A stretch of DNA of 64,000 nt from Ruegeria lacuscaerulensis. Its GTDB lineage: Bacteria; Pseudomonadota; Alphaproteobacteria; Rhodobacterales; Rhodobacteraceae. The translations under genes were made by a program, and so were the position numbers. Shown in pieces: positions 27,686 to 35,998 of this stretch. The notes under the pieces were generated by a model that had not been told where the DNA came from, did not search any database, and saw only the letters and a list, made by a program, of their open reading frames with translations. The stretch covers positions 124,001 to 188,000 of the forward strand of contig NZ_WPZL01000002.1 in assembly GCF_013031245.1 (NCBI RefSeq), in the 5' to 3' direction. Position 1 is the first letter of the stretch, and each line of letters begins with the position of its first letter.

Positions 27686-28657
27686 TTGTTCACTAAACAC
27701 TTTATCCTCTTCGGCTTGCTCCAAGTCCTGATGACGTCCGCGAGGGCGGAGTACAGGTTGGGGGACGGCACTGTCGTAGCTCCGTTGGACGTTTTTCAGG
27801 AATGTAATGTCTGCCCCGAGATGATTGTCCTGCCGCTTGGTGAGTTCATCATGGGCGGGCCACCGGGAGAATCGCGGCTTAATGTCCATTATGAACTGGG
27901 CAATATCCGCCCGGTTACCCCTGATGATCCTTACATCGCCATTCATGAAGGTCCTTTGCACCCAGTCAAAATCGACATACCAGTCGCGATGGGCCGGAAT
28001 GAAGTGACCTATGATCAGTGGATGGCCTGCGTCAATGATGGTGGTTGCGGCGGTCACGTGCCTCAGGATTACATTCTGATGCCACGTGGGCCGCGTGAAA
28101 AAATTGTGGGTAACCATCCTGTAACGGACGTGTCATTTCTGGATGCCGTTTCCTACACGGGCTGGCTCAACAGCAAAATCGGTTCCGATGTCTATCGTTT
28201 GCCGACCGAAGCCGAGTGGGAATATGCCGCCCGCGCCGGAACCCAGACTCCCTTTGCGCAAGGCGAGGAAGTCACGACCGATCAGGTTAACTTTCTGGGC
28301 AGCGCGACAGAGATCATGCTGGACGAAAAACGCCCAAACCTCGTTACGCGCGGCAAGCCGGTTCCGGTGGACGAGTTGGATGCAGCCAATGGCTGGGGGT
28401 TGCGACACATGTCAGGTAATGTCATTGAGCGGACGCTGTCCTGCTGGACCGAGACTTACGAAAGCTGGCAAAGTTCCAGCCTGTATCTCGAAAAAGCACT
28501 TCTGCCTGGGTGCGAATTCAGAGTCACACGCGGCGGCGGATATTTCACTGCGATGGACTACGCGCGCGTGGCCGTGCGGGGGAGCGGCAAAGAAGATGTT
28601 GGCTCAACAGTTTCAGGATTCCGCGTTTTGCGAGAATTGAGGCACGGTTCGCGGTAG
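27686..28657 (+). CDS. Secreted SUMF1/FGE-fold protein, probably not a formylglycine synthase
   Basis: A 323-residue protein with a signal peptide (S-A-R-A, cut near residue 21) and a SUMF1 domain. The fold is marked by C-P-E-M-I-V-L-P-L-G-E-F-I-M-G-G (43-58), N-E-V-T-Y-D-Q-W, H-P-V-T-D-V-S-F-L-D-A and L-P-T-E-A-E-W-E-Y-A-A-R-A-G. In real formylglycine-generating enzymes two active-site cysteines follow the R-G-G-S strand; here the segment is R-G-G-G-Y-F-T-A-M-D-Y-A-R-V-A and both are absent. A different role outside the cytoplasm is likely. The start is TTG with AAGGA eight bases upstream, and no other start fits the signal peptide. Confidence 0.78.
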   Translation: MFTKHFILFGLLQVLMTSARAEYRLGDGTVVAPLDVFQECNVCPEMIVLPLGEFIMGGPPGESRLNVHYELGNIRPVTPDDPYIAIHEGPLHPVKIDIPVAMGRNEVTYDQWMACVNDGGCGGHVPQDYILMPRGPREKIVGNHPVTDVSFLDAVSYTGWLNSKIGSDVYRLPTEAEWEYAARAGTQTPFAQGEEVTTDQVNFLGSATEIMLDEKRPNLVTRGKPVPVDELDAANGWGLRHMSGNVIERTLSCWTETYESWQSSSLYLEKALLPGCEFRVTRGGGYFTAMDYARVAVRGSGKEDVGSTVSGFRVLRELRHGSR

Positions 28658-28791
28658 CAAACATCTGTAATGTCACGGCCCGGCTGACCAGACCGTGTTG
28701 CGCGGCCACGGAAGGCCGTGGATGCCCGATCTTTCGAAACTGACTCGCGCGGTGCTAAGATGATCCTTGGTTTTCATCCGAGGATTTCGCC

Positions 28792-29331
28792 TTGTTGAGT
28801 ATTATTGAACCCAAAACGCAGGACCACTTTGATGCGGTTCGGCGTTTGTGTTGGGAGTATCGCGATTTTTTACTGGCGCTTGATCCAAAGTCGCAGAGTA
28901 TTGTCCGATTGCTGTATTCACGCGACAAATACAAGCGTTTGATGGATGCGATCGAAGTTGAGCATCGTCCACCGAATGGTGGTGTTCGGCTGGCATTGAA
29001 GAACGATCTGCCTGTCGGGTGCGGCATGTTTCATACGCTTGAACCGGGCATAGCCGAAATCAAGCGGGTGTTTGTGAACGAGACCGCGCGCGGAACGGGT
29101 GCGGGTTATGCGATCATGCAATCGCTGATTGAGGCATGTCGCACGCAAGGGTTTGAGTTTATCCGCATGGACACAGGCAAACCTTTGGAGGCGGCGGCCC
29201 GGTTGTACCTTTCGATGGGGTTCAACTTGCGGGACGCGTATGCTGAAATACCAGAGATCGCCCACGGCCATCTGCTGTTTTTCGAGATGCCATTGCGCCT
29301 TGAAGGCGCCAATTGGCCGAAAAAAAATTGA
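28792..29331 (+). CDS. GNAT-family N-acetyltransferase
   Basis: A 179-residue GNAT acyltransferase. The acetyl-CoA binding motif A is the R-G-T-G-A-G-Y-A-I-M stretch near residues 102-111, preceded by E-I-K-R-V-F-V and followed by A-A-R-L-Y-L-S-M-G-F, the conserved end of the fold. The start is TTG (28792, or the next codon 28795) behind a GAGGA site. It is monocistronic, with 134 bases to the SUMF1 gene. The acceptor (small molecule or protein) is unknown. Confidence 0.8.
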   Translation: MLSIIEPKTQDHFDAVRRLCWEYRDFLLALDPKSQSIVRLLYSRDKYKRLMDAIEVEHRPPNGGVRLALKNDLPVGCGMFHTLEPGIAEIKRVFVNETARGTGAGYAIMQSLIEACRTQGFEFIRMDTGKPLEAAARLYLSMGFNLRDAYAEIPEIAHGHLLFFEMPLRLEGANWPKKN

Positions 29332-29388
29332 AGTAAGGTCCGGGCGTTTTCATCTGAAATCGTTGGGGAAAATGCCAGTGAGACAATT

Positions 29389-29418
29389 TTCACCTACATA
29401 AATTCACTTATGTGTGAA
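29389..29418. promoter_or_regulatory. A+T-rich dyad upstream of small lipoprotein
   Basis: TTCAC and GTGAA arms enclose inner arms ACATAA and TTATGT with loop ATTCAC, giving an interrupted 11-bp dyad about 65 bases before the lipoprotein start codon. A related word, TTTTACCTA, follows at 29419-29427. The position suits an operator or promoter element; no regulator can be named. Confidence 0.35.
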
Positions 29419-29483
29419 CTTTTACCTATTTGTAGCGCGCGGGTGTCTCGTATTCTGACAACAGGACAGAAAAGGAGAATACC

Positions 29484-29651
29484 ATGAATGGTTCAAAATT
29501 CCTTCTCGTTGCGTCAGTAATCAGCACTGTATTTCTGGCGGCCTGCGCGGGGCCAGGCACTTACCCGATTACCGGAGAGCCGGTAACCGCCAATGACCCG
29601 GTTCGGAATATGGACTCGCCCACTTACATGTACCGCGGTGAAGCGCGGTAA
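29484..29651 (+). CDS. Small lipoprotein, 55 residues
   Basis: An ATG preceded by an excellent AAGGAG site opens a 55-codon frame. The product has a lipoprotein signal (lipobox L-A-A-C, lipidated Cys21) and a short mature part beginning A-G-P-G-T-Y-P-I-T-G-E-P-V, with N-D-P-V-R-N-M-D-S-P later. The signal peptide, ribosome-binding site and clean start and stop make a real gene likely despite its size. No function is known to me; it would sit in the outer or inner membrane leaflet facing the periplasm. Confidence 0.75.
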   Translation: MNGSKFLLVASVISTVFLAACAGPGTYPITGEPVTANDPVRNMDSPTYMYRGEAR

Positions 29652-29702
29652 GGTTTTCCTTTAGGGGGGTGCGGGCGATAGCGCCCGTGAACAAGTTCGC
29701 AA

Positions 29703-30152
29703 TCAGAGCTTTTTGCTCATCAACATGTACCGGTCGCGCTGCTTGAAGCCGGTGCGCAGGTATAACCTTTGCGTGGCTTCGTGACTGCGGTCGACCTCAA
29801 GATGCAGGGCGGTCAATCCTGCTTCGGCAAGAGCTTTCGGCAGGTCCAGCAAGACCTCGGTGGCGATGCCGCGGCCGCGCACGGCGGGACGGATGTAGAT
29901 TTCGTCGATAAAACCGTCCATGCCGCCGAATTCAACAGACCATCCGAATGTCAGGATGACATAGCCCAACGGAGCGCGACCAGGGCCTATCAGGTAGACG
30001 CATCCATGGGGGATACCTTCCAGTAACGGCAGTAATGCATCGCGGCGTTGGTCGGCGTCCTGCACTATGCCTCCTTCGGCATGAAAGGCCGTAACCAGAC
30101 CCATCAGACGGTCCAGATCTTCGGGGCGGGCGAGTCTCAGCGCGGCACTCAT
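29703..30152 (-). CDS. GNAT-family N-acetyltransferase
   Basis: A 149-residue GNAT protein. The acetyl-CoA site is V-R-G-R-G-I-A-T-E-V near residues 93-102, and the fold ends with Y-L-R-T-G-F-K-Q-R-D-R-Y. Its ATG (30152) overlaps the stop codon of the nucleoside hydrolase (TGA at 30149-30151), so the two are co-translated. The frame is open further upstream inside the hydrolase gene, but the overlapping start matches family length. The acceptor is unknown; the link to nucleoside hydrolase may only be transcriptional. Confidence 0.82.
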   Translation of the reverse strand: MSAALRLARPEDLDRLMGLVTAFHAEGGIVQDADQRRDALLPLLEGIPHGCVYLIGPGRAPLGYVILTFGWSVEFGGMDGFIDEIYIRPAVRGRGIATEVLLDLPKALAEAGLTALHLEVDRSHEATQRLYLRTGFKQRDRYMLMSKKL

Positions 30153-31090
30153 AGCCGGGCCAGCCGTTCGGTGAGCAGGGCAAAGAACCCGTCGGCGTCC
30201 ACCTCGCCGATGAACATCGCATTGGGAGGGTGGTCTGTGACGCACCACCAGTCGGCGACGGTCATCCCCATGGTCAGTTCAGATTGGGTTTCAACCTGAA
30301 CGTTGATGTGCCGACCCGAGAACAGTTCGGGACGGATCAGATAGGCGGTTACGCAGGGATCGTGCAGAGGCGCGCCCTCGGAGCCGTATTTCTCTTTGTC
30401 GAACCGTTCGAAGAAATCCGTCATCTCGGCGACGGCGTGACCAACTTTGGAATCGAGTGCGCGGAAGGCGTCATTGCGTTGTTTCGTGACCAGTGCATCA
30501 TGGGTCACGTCCAGCGGCATGACTACAATATGAACGCCGGATTTAAAAACGATATCAGCTGCTTCGGGATCGACGTAAATGTTGAATTCGGCGGTCGGGG
30601 TGATGTTTCCGACCTCAAAATACGCGCCCCCCATCAGAATGATCTCCTGTACGCGGTCGACGATGTCAGGGGCTTTCTGGAATGCGGTGGCGATGTTGGT
30701 CAGCGGCCCCAGTGCGCAAAACGTTATGGTGCCCGGCTCATACCCGCGCAGTGTGTCGATGATGAAATCCACCGCATGCCCTTCAGCCAGAGGCATTTCG
30801 GGATCGGGCAGCACGGGGCCGTCCAACCCCGTCTTTCCATGCACGTGTTCCGCAGTGACCAGAGGGCGGTTCAAAGGGCGGTCGCACCCGGCATAGACAG
30901 GGATATGTGTGTGCCCGGCCAGTTCGCAAACAATGCGCGCGTTCTTGGATGTCAGTTCCAGCGGTACGTTTCCGGCAACGGCGGTAATGCCCAGAACATC
31001 GATCTCTTCGGGGCTGGCCAGGGCCAGCAGGATGGCGACGGCGTCGTCCTGTCCTGGGTCGGTGTCAATGATGATCTTGCGCGGTGCCAT
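30149..31090 (-). CDS. Inosine-uridine-type nucleoside hydrolase
   Basis: A 313-residue nucleoside hydrolase that splits ribonucleosides to ribose and free base for salvage. The calcium-binding D-T-D-P-G-Q-D-D cluster is at residues 9-16. The family's G-P-L-T-N-I-A (near 127), I-L-M-G-G-A-Y, T-P-T-A-E-F-N-I-Y-V-D-P-E-A-A and the C-terminal H-D-P-C-V-T-A-Y calcium ligand are also present. GGAGG precedes the ATG. Preference for purine or pyrimidine nucleosides is not evident. It forms an operon with the GNAT gene and lies 63 bases downstream of mazG on the same strand. Confidence 0.9.
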   Translation of the reverse strand: MAPRKIIIDTDPGQDDAVAILLALASPEEIDVLGITAVAGNVPLELTSKNARIVCELAGHTHIPVYAGCDRPLNRPLVTAEHVHGKTGLDGPVLPDPEMPLAEGHAVDFIIDTLRGYEPGTITFCALGPLTNIATAFQKAPDIVDRVQEIILMGGAYFEVGNITPTAEFNIYVDPEAADIVFKSGVHIVVMPLDVTHDALVTKQRNDAFRALDSKVGHAVAEMTDFFERFDKEKYGSEGAPLHDPCVTAYLIRPELFSGRHINVQVETQSELTMGMTVADWWCVTDHPPNAMFIGEVDADGFFALLTERLARL

Positions 31091-31153
31091 GCTTTGCCTC
31101 CGGGGTCTTGAAGCGCGGACACTCGCAAGTGTACCCCCGCTTGTCCAGCGGTT

Positions 31154-32011
31154 TCAGGCTGAGGTCGTAGCATCCACAGGCGGGAGTTTGCCGTTGGCGC
31201 GATGCTCATCGGTTTTGACCTCGTCCCAAAGCGCGTCCATTTCCTGCAAATCGCTTTCAGACGGGGTTTTGCCGCGCGCGGCCAGACGTTCCTCGACCTG
31301 TTCAAAGCGGCGGGTGAACTTGGCGTTGGTGCGACGTAGCGCCGCCTCGGGCTCGATACCCAGATGGCGACCAAGGTTGACCATCACAAACAGCAGATCG
31401 CCAAATTCGTCCTCGAGCGCGTTCGCGTCCTTGCTGTCGCGGGCCTCTTCCAGCTCGGCGGCCTCTTCGGTGATCTTGGCCAGCACGTGGCTGGCATCGG
31501 GCCAATCGAATCCCACGCGGGCGGCGCGTTTCTGCAGCTTGTGGGCGCGCAACAGGGCGGGCAGGTTGGCGGCGACACCGTCCAACGCGCCTTTTTGTTC
31601 CTTGCCAACACGTTCAGCCGCCTTGATGGTTTCCCAATCCACCGTCTGTTGTTCGGCGGATTTATCGCGGGATTCGTCGCCGAACACATGCGGGTGACGG
31701 TCGACCATCTTGTCCGACATGGTGCGTACCACGTCCTGAAAGGTGAAATGCCCGGCCTCCTGCGCCATTTGCGCATGGAAGACGGATTGGAACAGCAGGT
31801 CACCCAACTCTCCTTGCAGCTCATCATAAGCCTCGCGCTCGATGGCGTCGGCGACCTCATAGGCCTCTTCGATCGTGTAAGGGGCGATGGTGGCGAAATC
31901 CTGTTCGATGTCCCACGGGCAGCCCGATTCCGGGTCACGCAGGCGGCGCATGATTTCCAGCAGGCGCTCGATACCCGCATCGCTGTCATGGATCAGAGGA
32001 TTTTCGGCCAT
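31154..32011 (-). CDS. mazG: Nucleoside triphosphate pyrophosphohydrolase MazG
   Basis: A 285-residue two-domain MazG. The N-terminal domain carries the P-W-D-I-E-Q motif and the metal-binding E-E-A-Y-E-V-A-D-A-I plus G-E-L-G-D-L-L-F. The second domain repeats it as I-T-E-E-A-A-E-L-E-E and D-E-F-G-D-L-L-F. MazG hydrolyses NTPs and dNTPs to monophosphates and influences (p)ppGpp responses. The start at 32011 fits the M-A-E-N-P-L family beginning; the upstream open frame runs antisense into the divergent M20 gene. Confidence 0.9.
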   Translation of the reverse strand: MAENPLIHDSDAGIERLLEIMRRLRDPESGCPWDIEQDFATIAPYTIEEAYEVADAIEREAYDELQGELGDLLFQSVFHAQMAQEAGHFTFQDVVRTMSDKMVDRHPHVFGDESRDKSAEQQTVDWETIKAAERVGKEQKGALDGVAANLPALLRAHKLQKRAARVGFDWPDASHVLAKITEEAAELEEARDSKDANALEDEFGDLLFVMVNLGRHLGIEPEAALRRTNAKFTRRFEQVEERLAARGKTPSESDLQEMDALWDEVKTDEHRANGKLPPVDATTSA

Positions 32012-32077
32012 TGCGAACCCTTTCGTTCCGGTGTCAGATGCATCCATCCCGCAGTCAGGATCAGGAGTCCACCCCAG

Positions 32078-33241
32078 ATGCCCGTCGTCAACCGAATTGC
32101 CGATTTCGCCGCCGACATGACCGCATGGCGTCAGCACTTGCACACGATCCCCGAGTTGCAGTTCGAATGCCATGAAACCGCGGCCTTTGTGGCGGACCGG
32201 CTGCGAGAGTTCGGAGTGGACGAACTGCATGAAGGCATTGCCAAGACCGGCATAGTGGCAATCATCAACGGGCAGGGGGAAGGGCCAACCATTGGTCTGC
32301 GCGCCGACATGGACGCGCTACCTATCCCCGAGGAGACGGAGGTGGAGTATACCTCAAAGAACCCCGGAAAAATGCATGCCTGTGGTCATGACGGGCATAC
32401 GACCATGCTGCTGGGCGCAGCGCGATATCTGGCCGAGACACGGAACTTCCGGGGACGCGTAGCGCTGATCTTTCAGCCCGCCGAAGAAGAAGGTGGCGGC
32501 GCGGGCGTGATGGTCGAAGAAGGGATTATGGACCGGTTCGATATCTCTCAGGTCTATGCGCTGCACAACGCGCCGGGTTTTGCCGAGGGATCGTTCTACA
32601 CGACGCCGGGGCCAATCATGGCCGCCGTGGACACGTTCGAGGTGCATATTCAAGGCGTTGGCGGGCATGGTGCCATGCCCCATGAAACCCGCGATCCTGT
32701 GATGGCTGCGTGCGGTATCGCGCAGGCGATCCAGACCATAGTCAGCCGAAATCACTACGCGCTGGATGATCTTGTGGTCTCGGTCACGCAAATCCACACC
32801 GGGACGGTAAACAACGTGATCCCGGACACAGCCTACATCAACGGCACCGTTCGGGCATTTGACCCGAATGTGCAGAAGATGGTGATCGAGCGGATGGAGC
32901 AGATCGTGCAGGGGCAGGCGACCTCGTATGGGGTTGAGGCGCGGTTGGATTATGAAAAGAACTATCCCGCTACGATCAATGACGCTGAAAAGGCCGGTTT
33001 CGCCGCAGACGTCGCGCGCGACATTTCGGGTGTTGAACGGGTGGTCGACAATACCGGGCGCGAAATGGGGGCCGAGGATTTTTCCTACATGCTGCAATCA
33101 CGCCCCGGCGCCTACCTGTTTCTGGGGCAGGGTGAGGGCGCCGGGCTGCACCATCCGAAATACAATTTCAACGACGAGATCGCGCCCATCGGGGCGTCGT
33201 TTTTCGCACGGATTGTCGAAAAGGCGCAGCCGCTGAGCTGA
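32078..33241 (+). CDS. M20 family amidohydrolase (hippurate hydrolase type)
   Basis: A 387-residue metallo-amidohydrolase of the M20D/HipO group, which cleaves N-acyl amino acids and similar amides in the cytosol. Metal ligands are visible in H-A-C-G-H-D-G-H-T (near 102-110), the catalytic P-A-E-E-E-G-G-G, the G-G-H-G-A-M-P-H lid segment and a C-terminal G-A-E-D-F-S-Y. The ATG at 32078 follows a CAGGAG site and matches family starts. It begins a probable operon with two agmatinase-family genes (12 and 63 bases apart), so its substrate may be an acylated polyamine or guanidino compound. Confidence 0.87.
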   Translation: MPVVNRIADFAADMTAWRQHLHTIPELQFECHETAAFVADRLREFGVDELHEGIAKTGIVAIINGQGEGPTIGLRADMDALPIPEETEVEYTSKNPGKMHACGHDGHTTMLLGAARYLAETRNFRGRVALIFQPAEEEGGGAGVMVEEGIMDRFDISQVYALHNAPGFAEGSFYTTPGPIMAAVDTFEVHIQGVGGHGAMPHETRDPVMAACGIAQAIQTIVSRNHYALDDLVVSVTQIHTGTVNNVIPDTAYINGTVRAFDPNVQKMVIERMEQIVQGQATSYGVEARLDYEKNYPATINDAEKAGFAADVARDISGVERVVDNTGREMGAEDFSYMLQSRPGAYLFLGQGEGAGLHHPKYNFNDEIAPIGASFFARIVEKAQPLS

Positions 33242-33253
33242 TGGGGGGAAGAC

Positions 33254-34222
33254 ATGGCACTGGAAGACGCAAAAAATCAGGTGGACGAGGCGTTCACCAA
33301 TCCGGACCTCAAAGGTCTGTCCTATGAGAACACATTCGGCGGGGCGACCTCGTTCCTGCGGCGGCTCTACACCAAGGACCTGACCGGAGTGGACATCGCT
33401 GTGACCGGTGTACCCTTCGATCAGGCGGTGACTAACCGCCCCGGCACCCGCCTTGGTCCTCGCGCGATCCGTGAGGCCAGCGCATTGCAATCACCCGATG
33501 CGCCCTATGGCTGGCCATTTGACGCGCTCAGCGAACTGGCGATCGTGGACTACGGAGATATGGCCTATGACTATGCCAATATCCCGGCTTTTCCTGACAC
33601 GCTGACCGACCATATCCGCACAATTCTGGCGGGGGATGCGGCGTCTGTGGCCTTGGGCGGGGACCACTACATCAGTTTCCCGATCCTCAAGGCCTATGCC
33701 GAGAAGTACGGGCCGATGTCGCTACTGCAATTCGATGCGCACACCGACACATGGGCCGATGACGACATGTCTCGGGTCGATCACGGGACGATGTTCTACA
33801 AGGCGGTGAAGTCGGGGATCGTGGATCCGAAACGATCCGTTCAGGTGGGCATTCGCACGACGAACGAAGACACATTGGGCGTCAATATCATCGACGCACG
33901 TGAAGTATACGAATCCGGCCCCGCCGCCGTGGCGCAGAAGATCAAGGGCATTCTGGGTGATAGCCCGGTCTATCTGAGTTTTGACATCGACGGTCTGGAC
34001 CCGGCCTTCGCGCCCGGCACCGGGACTCCCGTGTGGGGTGGTCTGACCTCAATCCAGACCCAGATCATCCTGCGAGATATTGCCGGGATCAACATCAAGG
34101 GTGGCGATGTGGTCGAGGTGTCTCCGCCCTTTGATACGTCCGGGGCAACGGCGATTGCGGGTGCGCATGTGGCGACGCAGATCATTTGTCTGCTGGGCTG
34201 GAACAAGCTGACCCCGGCTTAA
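33254..34222 (+). CDS. Agmatinase-family ureohydrolase (first copy)
   Basis: A 322-residue ureohydrolase that splits urea from a guanidino compound at a dimanganese centre. Manganese ligands sit in G-G-D-H-Y (near 135), F-D-A-H-T-D-T-W and S-F-D-I-D-G-L-D-P, followed by A-P-G-T-G-T-P. The His-Thr-Asp variant and the Tyr after G-G-D-H differ from the second copy, suggesting a different substrate (agmatine, guanidinobutyrate or related). A GGGGGAAG site precedes the ATG. The pairing with an M20 amidohydrolase and a paralogue points to use of guanidino compounds as nitrogen sources. Confidence 0.85.
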   Translation: MALEDAKNQVDEAFTNPDLKGLSYENTFGGATSFLRRLYTKDLTGVDIAVTGVPFDQAVTNRPGTRLGPRAIREASALQSPDAPYGWPFDALSELAIVDYGDMAYDYANIPAFPDTLTDHIRTILAGDAASVALGGDHYISFPILKAYAEKYGPMSLLQFDAHTDTWADDDMSRVDHGTMFYKAVKSGIVDPKRSVQVGIRTTNEDTLGVNIIDAREVYESGPAAVAQKIKGILGDSPVYLSFDIDGLDPAFAPGTGTPVWGGLTSIQTQIILRDIAGINIKGGDVVEVSPPFDTSGATAIAGAHVATQIICLLGWNKLTPA

Positions 34223-34285
34223 CCTTTGGTTAGTCATACTTCCGGTATTTGCTTGTCTAAGTGGCCGGACGGGAGAAACACAGGC

Positions 34286-35233
34286 ATGACAGACTTCAAC
34301 CAACCGATCAGCGGCAACGATCTGGCGCGGTTTTCGGGACCGAACACGTTCATGCGGCTGCCGCAGGCGGATACGTTGGCCGGGCTGGACGTGGCCGTGC
34401 TGGGCATTCCGATGGATATCGGCACCTCGTGGCGGTCAGGCACGCGGTTCGGACCCAAGCAGATCCGCAGCGAAAGCGCGATGATCCGGCCTTATAACAT
34501 GGCGAACTCGGCGGCCCCGTTTGACAGCCTGCAGATTGCGGATATCGGTGACCTGGCGATCAATACGTTCTCTCTGGCAGACAGTCTGAAGATCATCAAA
34601 GAAAGCTACGATGCCATTCTGGCGCAGGGTGTGACGCCGATGGCGATGGGGGGCGATCACTCGATTACCCTCCCAATCCTGCGGGCAATTGCCGCCAAGC
34701 ACGGGCCGGTTGCTTTGGTGCATGTGGATGCCCATGCGGACGTGAATGACGAGATGTTTGGCGAGCGTGAAACCCACGGCACTGTCTTCCGTCGTGCCTA
34801 CGAAGAAGGGCTGATCGTCCCGGATAAGACCTTCCAGATCGGCATTCGCGGGTCCGGCTACGCCGCCAGCGATTTCACCGAGGCCAAAGACTGGGGTTTC
34901 CGCCAGTTCCCGGCGTGGGAGTTGTGGCAGCAGAACCTGACCGAGATCGGATCGCAGATTCGAAAAACGGTCGGGGATCATCCTGTGTACATCTCATACG
35001 ATATCGACAGTCTCGACCCGTCCTTTGCCCCGGGCACCGGTACGCCTGAAATTGGCGGTTTGACGACTCCGCAGGCGCTGCAATTGATCCACTCGCTTGG
35101 GGGGATGAACGTGGTGGGCTGCGATCTGGTCGAAGTCTCTCCGCCCTATGACACCTCGGGTAACACGGCGCTGACTGCGGCAAACCTGTTGTTCGAGATG
35201 CTGTGTATCCTTCCCGGCGTGACTTCACGGTAA
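34286..35233 (+). CDS. speB: Agmatinase (second ureohydrolase copy)
   Basis: A 315-residue agmatinase-family enzyme with the classical manganese motifs G-G-D-H-S (near 127), H-V-D-A-H-A-D-V and S-Y-D-I-D-S-L-D-P, then F-A-P-G-T-G-T-P-E. This set is closer to proven agmatinases, which give putrescine and urea, than the upstream copy. It could also act on guanidinobutyrate. ATG at 34286 has a GGGAGAAA site. It completes the three-gene set with the M20 hydrolase and the first ureohydrolase. No urease or urea transporter is in the window. Confidence 0.83.
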   Translation: MTDFNQPISGNDLARFSGPNTFMRLPQADTLAGLDVAVLGIPMDIGTSWRSGTRFGPKQIRSESAMIRPYNMANSAAPFDSLQIADIGDLAINTFSLADSLKIIKESYDAILAQGVTPMAMGGDHSITLPILRAIAAKHGPVALVHVDAHADVNDEMFGERETHGTVFRRAYEEGLIVPDKTFQIGIRGSGYAASDFTEAKDWGFRQFPAWELWQQNLTEIGSQIRKTVGDHPVYISYDIDSLDPSFAPGTGTPEIGGLTTPQALQLIHSLGGMNVVGCDLVEVSPPYDTSGNTALTAANLLFEMLCILPGVTSR

Positions 35234-35299
35234 CGGGCGGGTTGCAACCTTGTCGGACCAGATGATCGGAATATGGTTTCCCGAAAGGACGGGATCGGG

Positions 35300-35707
35300 A
35301 TGAAGAAAACTGTGCTCTGGCTGATAGTTGGTGTGGTCGTGCTACTGGGGACCTATATTCGACTGGCACCCTCTGATCCTGCGCGGTGGCATGTGGTTCC
35401 GATAGGTGAGGTGGAACAGGAATTGAAAGGCGGGGTCATCCGCGTGGTTGAAACCGGCCCGGACGGTCTGGCGCGTCTGGCAGCCGTCGCGCGTGAAACG
35501 CCAAGGACCAAAGTGCTGGCCGGATCGGTGGATGACGGGATGGTGACTTACATCACGCGCACCAAAGTTTTCGGTTTCCCCGACTACACGACGGTGCAGC
35601 AGGATGGGGACACGCTGCGCATATATGGCCGTCTGCGGTTCGGCCGTTCAGATTTTGGGGTGAATCGAAACCGAGTTGATGGGTGGTTGGCTTTGTTGCA
35701 ACCTTGA
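35300..35707 (+). CDS. DUF1499 protein, membrane-anchored
   Basis: A 135-residue protein with one N-terminal membrane helix (about residues 4-22) and a DUF1499 domain, seen in the R-V-V-E-T-G-P-D-G-L-A-R-L segment, the V-T-Y-I-T-R-T-K-V-F-G-F-P-D-Y stretch and [16 protein letters not shown]. The domain is presumably periplasmic. Function is unknown; the family often lies beside unrelated housekeeping genes. An AAGGA site precedes the ATG. Its last 60 coding bases overlap the convergent small secreted protein gene. Confidence 0.75.
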   Translation: MKKTVLWLIVGVVVLLGTYIRLAPSDPARWHVVPIGEVEQELKGGVIRVVETGPDGLARLAAVARETPRTKVLAGSVDDGMVTYITRTKVFGFPDYTTVQQDGDTLRIYGRLRFGRSDFGVNRNRVDGWLALLQP

Positions 35708-35935
35708 CGACAGGCAGCCTTCCTGTACCTCACGCCACATTGGCACATTCAGGGACATCTGGCATTGGGCCATGAACATTCGGCCATCGACCTGCAGGCA
35801 GATCATCTCGCCCAGTTCCACGCGGGTGCCGGATTTGTCGGTGCAATAGCAGTCCTGTACCTTGCCTCCGGGGCCGACCACATCGGCCATTGCGGGCGTT
35901 GCACACAGCAATAAAACAAGAACCATCCGTTTCAT
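35648..35935 (-). CDS. Small secreted cysteine-containing protein
   Basis: A 95-residue protein with a clear signal peptide (cut after T-P-A-M-A near residue 17). The mature part has five cysteines (D-C-Y-C, I-C-L, Q-C-Q, G-C-L) likely to form disulfides. The opening [16 protein letters not shown] is distinctive. I do not know the family's function. It is convergent with the DUF1499 gene and overlaps its 3' end by 60 bases, which is long for this compact genome. It is divergent from prfA, whose promoter region would be within 35936-35998. Confidence 0.65.
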   Translation of the reverse strand: MKRMVLVLLLCATPAMADVVGPGGKVQDCYCTDKSGTRVELGEMICLQVDGRMFMAQCQMSLNVPMWREVQEGCLSSRLQQSQPPINSVSIHPKI

Positions 35936-35998
35936 GCGCGGCAGCTTAGCACAGGGACAGCCCTTGACCAAAGCCCCGGATTGATAGACACCGCCCAG

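Noticed and set aside
29671-29688. Hairpin CGGGCG-ATAG-CGCCCG between the small lipoprotein and a GNAT gene
   Set aside because: No T-run on either strand, so it is not a convincing terminator.
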